From NCBI GenBank assembly GCA_037954235.1, contig JBBMOA010000010.1, positions 18,578,529 through 18,642,528 of the forward strand: a stretch of 64,000 bases of DNA. The letters run 5' to 3'. The position numbers and the translations under genes are program-made. Each line of letters starts with the position of its first letter. Positions within the stretch are counted from its first letter, which is position 1. Under the pieces are notes generated by a model, which saw only the letters and a list, made by a program, of their open reading frames with translations, was not told where the DNA came from and ran no database searches. Shown one piece after another: positions 60,208 to 64,000 of this stretch. The DNA is from Aulostomus chinensis (Eukaryota > Chordata > Actinopteri > Syngnathiformes > Aulostomidae).

Positions 60208-61912
60208 TGAGGGATTCAAAGAGGGATCCGACAAAGAAGAGTCTCTTCAGACTGTCTGCAGCGGACAGACTCATAACGATGGCTCTCTGCATGTAGATGT
60301 CTGCCTGTTCGCCACTAAAACTGATGTCCAGGTCCAAGTATGATCTGAGAGGAAGATATAGAGAACAGATAATATTACAATAATGACAAATATTTAAATT
60401 TGCCTCTTGGCAGCATCCTTCGGGCCTTAATATAAATGTCCTTCAGTCACTTCAGTGGTGGTACAGGGGTCAAATGCTTGTCAATTCACCAAGACGCTGT
60501 TAGAATTATTTATGTCTATGATACTGCCCTTGTAGGAGACACTGCGCAATACTTCACATATTAAGAGGACATATTATGCCTTTCCTCAATTCTGTCATAC
60601 ATCTAATGTTAGTATGCCATGAGACATGACTTTTCAGGCATTCCATATAAAAAAGTTAACACAGCTTCATTAAGAGCCGGTGTAGCATAGATGAGGATTT
60701 CCTGAACTATGAAACAAATTTAAAAACACATTTAAACTGACAAAGCATGTTGTTTACTTGCAAGGAGCTTTATTTTACCAAAATATCAGTGACAGTTAAC
60801 AATTAAAGTTGTTGAAAGTTATCAATTAACAACAAAAACACCATACATTATTGTTGGTCGCAAGCAGAACAAAAACAAATGGTGATACTACAATGCAGAA
60901 ACTCTGCTTTAAGAAAAAGAAATAGAAAATGAGAGAGGCTTTTACTGTAATGAATAGTACTTTTATATACTGCGAATGTTTACGGTGAATCCAGCCAACT
61001 GTACCCTTCCCCTGTTGACATTCTCTTTTTTTATATAAAAAATGTAAAACTAAATGTTACAACTCACTTGAAGGGGTGTTGTCCATCACCCCAGTTGAGG
61101 ATGTAGAGGACTTGGTAGTACATGCGCACTGAGATGGTGAAGCACATGACCGCCAGTGAGACTGTGGAGATCACGGTGATGATGCTGAGCTGGAACAGGC
61201 ACAGTAGGGCCACCACTATCCCTGTTAGCACCATGCCCGTTCGCTCCGTGTCCTTCCAGTAGATCAGGTCCATCACTGAGGGACAGAGAGGGTAGACGAC
61301 AGGGACGGGGACAATGGCAAGAGCAAAGTAATAATATATGTTATTATCATAGTGCATAGACACATTAAATAAAGCTGGAACTATCAAGTACCATAAGGGG
61401 AAAGATAATAAATTGGAGCAGGAAGAGAATAAATGATCAAGGACAATAAAGATAATGCTCTTAGCAATTACACAGTCTAAAGACCAGAAGGGAATCTGTA
61501 CAAGGAGCTTACGAGACAGTAAAGTTATATTCTGGATGAACTGCCATTTCATTTCTACTTTTGGGCAGTGTTTCAGAAAACTGGAAGCAGGAAATGTGAA
61601 CGGTGAGTCAGACATTTGTAGTAAAAATGTAAACAAATGTGTTGCCTCCAAATATTCAAGCAGAATCTGAACCAGCTGGAAACAAAGGAAGATGCTGATT
61701 GTAGATGTTGCATCCTTCCTGAGCAGTCCCCAAAACAGCAGCCTCCTCAGCTGACTAAGAGGTCTTTTTTTTTGGGGGGGGGGATTATGAAGAGAACGAG
61801 TGGCAGGGAAATGCAGTCGTCCTGACACAATAATAACAGTAATGTCAGGGAGCAGCGGCCTGAAGCAGAAGGGGTTGTTACCCTCCAGCATGGTAAGACA
61901 CACAGCAGCCAT
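55481..61912 (-). CDS. rtn2: Reticulon, RTN2-like short isoform
   Basis: Reticulons insert two hydrophobic hairpins into the ER membrane and shape tubules. Seven exons (61882-61912, 61068-61275, 60206-60344, 58074-58143, 57932-57978, 57787-57845, 55481-55556) join in phase: 630 nt, 209 residues. Exon sizes 208, 139, 70, 47 and 59 are, to my recollection, the canonical reticulon-domain exon sizes. Seen: VMDLIYWKDTERTG, then hairpin 1 (LTGIVVALLCLFQLSIITVI and following); GDGQHPFKSYLDLD; LKRLFFVGSLFESLK; hairpin 2 (FLFLMYLVTYLGELCNGLTL through SLPLF); YRQHQEQVD. YRQHQ and WKDT point to RTN2 rather than RTN1, 3 or 4. The C-terminus GGAKPKIH ends in a KxKxx ER-retrieval pattern. The first exon is inferred. 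Longer isoforms with N-terminal exons may start beyond the right edge. Confidence 0.92.
55629..55642 (+). repeat. Poly-G tract near the rtn2 last exon
   Basis: A G-run of about 12-14 nt within intron 6, about 75 nt upstream of the last exon on the coding strand. There it reads as poly-C and adds to the pyrimidine-rich acceptor region. Confidence 0.85.
56065..56226 (+). mobile_element. L2-type LINE reverse-transcriptase fragment
   Basis: The plus-strand translation includes VPQSFKVAVIKPLLKKSNPG, which matches the N-terminal reverse-transcriptase stretch of L2-like LINEs (usually PSSFKxAVVxPLLKKPxLD). Stops interrupt it. It ends where the 974-nt inverted-repeat element begins. Confidence 0.7.
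56227..57200. mobile_element. MITE with TCGTCACC termini, long copy
   Basis: Terminal inverted repeats begin gtcgtcacc and match at 30 of 34 positions (56227-56260 against the complement of 57167-57200). The inside has several further copies, in both orientations, of a tgactTaggcca-like motif (near 56400, 56951 and 57135), so the element looks built from nested subterminal repeats. It is noncoding. It lies in rtn2 intron 6 between two LINE fragments and shares its ends with the 185-nt element at 34944. Confidence 0.65.
57290..57728 (+). mobile_element. L2-type LINE 3' untranslated region and tail
   Basis: The blocks cccatttaaaggaagttttt, gtgcttgctgatgg, tgagataacttttgttgtga and the end gatacaaataaaactgactt with repeated gactt are the standard 3' end of fish L2-type LINEs. 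It may be the same original copy as 56065-56226, split by the inverted-repeat element and internal loss. Confidence 0.72.
57787..57845 (-). CDS. rtn2: rtn2 exon: post-hairpin amphipathic segment
   Basis: The 59-nt exon encodes EQVDGFFANAQAKVDNVKD plus two bases. The acceptor is acctcag and the donor gtgagt. Confidence 0.93.
57932..57978 (-). CDS. rtn2: rtn2 exon: hairpin 2, second half
   Basis: The 47-nt exon encodes GVIALFSLPLFYRQHQ with a split first codon. The acceptor is tccccag and the donor gtaacg. Confidence 0.95.
58074..58143 (-). CDS. rtn2: rtn2 exon: hairpin 2, first half
   Basis: The 70-nt exon encodes FLFLMYLVTYLGELCNGLTL then LIV plus one base. The acceptor is gtcttag and the donor gtacga. 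Confidence 0.95.
60154..60205. repeat. (AC)26 microsatellite forming the rtn2 intron 3 donor
   Basis: A 52-nt pure run, (GT)26 on the coding strand, that begins at the first base of rtn2 intron 3. Confidence 0.97.
60206..60344 (-). CDS. rtn2: rtn2 exon: hydrophilic loop
   Basis: The 139-nt exon encodes SYLDLDISFSGEQA to FFVGSLFESLK. The acceptor is tctcag. The donor GT is the first unit of a (GT)26 run (complement of 60154-60205), so the splice site is built from a microsatellite. Confidence 0.95.
61068..61275 (-). CDS. rtn2: rtn2 exon: start of reticulon domain, hairpin 1
   Basis: The 208-nt exon encodes MDLIYWKDTERTG to GDGQHPF plus two bases. The acceptor ccctcag and donor gtgagt are both clean. 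Confidence 0.95.
61882..61912 (-). CDS. rtn2: rtn2 short-isoform first coding exon (inferred)
   Basis: It encodes MAAVCLTMLE plus one base. Donor gtaaca begins at 61881, and the join G+TG gives V before MDLIYWKD. A second in-frame ATG lies at 61891-61889. The choice rests on phase, donor and an upstream TATA-like site. A different upstream exon is possible. Confidence 0.55.
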
Positions 61913-61986
61913 GAGGATACGTCAGAATCCAGCTTGGGCTAAATTTAGTTCTCGGATGAAAGAGGGAAGCAAGCGGTCGAAGAGAA

Positions 61987-61994
61987 TTTAAATA
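61987..61994 (-). promoter_or_regulatory. TATA-like site upstream of rtn2 short first exon
   Basis: The minus strand reads tatttaaa about 75-82 nt upstream of the proposed ATG at 61912. The position suits a short-isoform promoter, with a 5' UTR of about 45 nt if initiation is 30 nt downstream. Unproven. Confidence 0.35.
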
Positions 61995-61995
61995 C

Positions 61996-63771
61996 GGCCT
62001 TTCACAGCACCTGCTGACAGGCGTCAGCTTCTTTTCTGCACCCTACTGGTTTCCCTCTCTGTCACCCAGCAACAGCTGCCGCGGAGATGTCTGCTGTATC
62101 AAGTCGTGCTGTACTAGGTCTAACTTCAGCATATACAGTAGAAGATACCATTCTTTCATCTCCATTTTTATTTCTGTATTGACAACTTATGAACTTTATG
62201 GATGACCATGTTGTATTACTATGCAAGATCAAATCGGATCATCTGATTGACAAATTGAACACTGTGTTTTCTTACTCAGGGTTTGTTGTATGTTGATGAA
62301 CCATTAGTACCATTGGTACTTGTTATTTATTGAAAGTCTAATCCTCAATATTATAATAAATGAAAGTCTCTTTGAATAGAATGAACTGGTAGTAGATGAG
62401 CTATTTATAAATATCACTGAACACAATTAATACCAAATAATACCCCGGTCACACACCTGTCCACCGTGTTTGTATTCTGTCACTCAGAGACGTAGTTACT
62501 ATACACACAGGCTCAGAGAATAATACAATAACCCAATAATGCAGTACAATATAATATATAACAAACATGCAGATGACACTATCAAAAATTTACATTTATC
62601 TTTCATTTTTTTGGTTTTCCTGGTGTTGTTGGAAAAACACAATAAATATGAAGTTACATCAAGTAACCAATTAGCTTAGATAAGCATAAAGACTAGAAAA
62701 CATTGGGAAAGAGCTAGCCCAGCTGTCCCAAGGTAATACAGAGAATACAAGTGACTTCCTGGATCGCTATTCATGTAATACACACTTTTCACAGTAGCCA
62801 TCATCAGTTATGGCCCTGGTCCAAGTACCAGGGTCAGGACCTGGGCTGGTTCACTTGAATGGCTGGAACACATTAAGGAAGGGGCGGGCCCATGATTGAT
62901 TTAATCTGTGACACCTTTGTTTACCCTGCTATGACGTATCAAAATGGCTGCTGTTAACAGGCCTTATTTCAATCTCTTCAAGGAAGATCCAACTACTTGT
63001 TTCCTCCTGTGGCTGAATTACACAGTAAACTAAGCTACCGGGCTAGCTTAGCATATAAAAGTGAAGCCAATGCCGAAGTGCCTTAAATGTGCATCCTTTT
63101 AATGGCCAACAGGGGGTGACTCCACTTTTAGCAAACAGTTCTGATTTAATTAACATTTATGAGAAAATTACCCACTATTTTCATTTCGTAACTCGGTAAA
63201 ATGCGGTCACATTATAAACTGGCTCAACCCACGACAAGCAGGGTAACAGGCAGCCCAAATACCTGCAGTGTGAGAAAGGTTTTTAGCACTTTTGGGATAG
63301 GTGTAAAAATACTACATGTACATTTAAGGCGGCATCAGCTTCACAAACTTAACTTGCTTCAACTGTTTATTGCTGCACACGTGCAACTGTATCATAAGAT
63401 ACGAAGCATCAAATGACAGTAATAATGTGGCAGCAGTTATCAACCCCACTACCCAGGTTTCTATATCTTCTGTACCATCGTAATGTAATTAAAATCAGCA
63501 ACATACATTTTACCGACTAATCGTATTAACAATCCATGAACCAATCAAGAAATGAACTGATAATGCAGTCATCTGTCCAGTTTCCCAATAAATGGTAAAA
63601 TCCCACTTTCTGCCATCGCTTACATCATCTCAACATTCATTTATTCCAGTATAGGGCAATCATGTGACTTGGAGATCTTATAGTACTACAGTGAAAATAT
63701 CTCTGCTCATGCCAGCTCTTCAGCTTGATGAGGAAACACTAAAATGTAAGAGAATCCAGCTGGCTAGGTTA

Positions 63772-63808
<37 letters not shown>

Positions 63809-64000
63809 CGCGCACATACGCGCGCTCTGTCAGCATACCTCAGCAGAACTGCTTTGTGATGCTTGTTTGAATGGAAGGTGTTATTTTAGATCAAAATTAT
63901 CTGATACAGGGACTTGAATGAGGAAAAAAGTCAAACAACAATAGAAAAAAAATGCTGAATTCACCCCTGACAGACATAGATTTTCCCCAAAAAGTCTCAA
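61996..64000. other. Right flank, no gene seen
   Basis: No supported exon on either strand. A cluster at about 62878-62965 (gggcggg GC box, a tgacgta CRE-like site, aaaatggc YY1-like) could be a promoter. An (AC)n run with GCGCGC lies at 63773-63826. Confidence 0.45.
63773..63826 (+). repeat. (AC)n plus CG-rich alternating tract
   Basis: An AC run of about 34 nt followed by atgcgcgcacatacgcgcgc. Confidence 0.93.

Overview
The window looks like nuclear DNA from a teleost fish. Coding exons are small and widely spaced with GT/AG introns, (CA)n/(GT)n microsatellites are abundant, and there are L2-type LINE tails and a tRNA-headed SINE with a (GGAT)n tail of the kind common in ray-finned fish. 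I could support three protein-coding genes, all on the minus strand. No bacterial or viral genes, CRISPR arrays or rRNA genes were seen.

Layout. (1) 1-5.5 kb: the 5' part of a RAB4 small-GTPase gene, best matching RAB4B (coding exons at 5286-5301, 1768-1848, 929-1043 and 743-805). The gene continues past the left edge. (2) 5.5-47.7 kb: about 42 kb with no gene I can support. It holds microsatellites, five copies of one tRNA-derived SINE, several decayed LINEs, small inverted-repeat elements and poly-G/C tracts. (3) 47.7-52.8 kb: a complete three-exon atypical Rho GTPase of the RHOU (Wrch-1) type, with a TATA box upstream. (4) 55.5-62 kb: a reticulon gene of the RTN2 type, read as a short seven-exon isoform of 209 residues that is essentially the reticulon-homology domain. 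One intron carries LINE pieces and a 974-bp inverted-repeat element. (5) 62-64 kb: no gene seen.

The three genes all act on membranes: Rab4 in endosome recycling, RhoU in actin and endosome/junction dynamics, and reticulon in shaping tubular ER. There is no sign that they form a functional unit. In human (from memory) RAB4B and RTN2 are on 19q13, while RHOU is next to RAB4A on 1q42. This block may therefore preserve an ancient RAB4-RHOU linkage on the RAB4B side.

No clearly new biological system was found. The observations most worth checking are a (GT)n microsatellite that itself forms a 5' splice site in rtn2, a stop-free intron of 606 nt (a multiple of three) in rtn2, a RHOU-like C-terminus with one cysteine fewer than usual, the RAB4B-RHOU-RTN2 linkage, and a SINE that shares its 3' end with a LINE and has clear target-site duplications.
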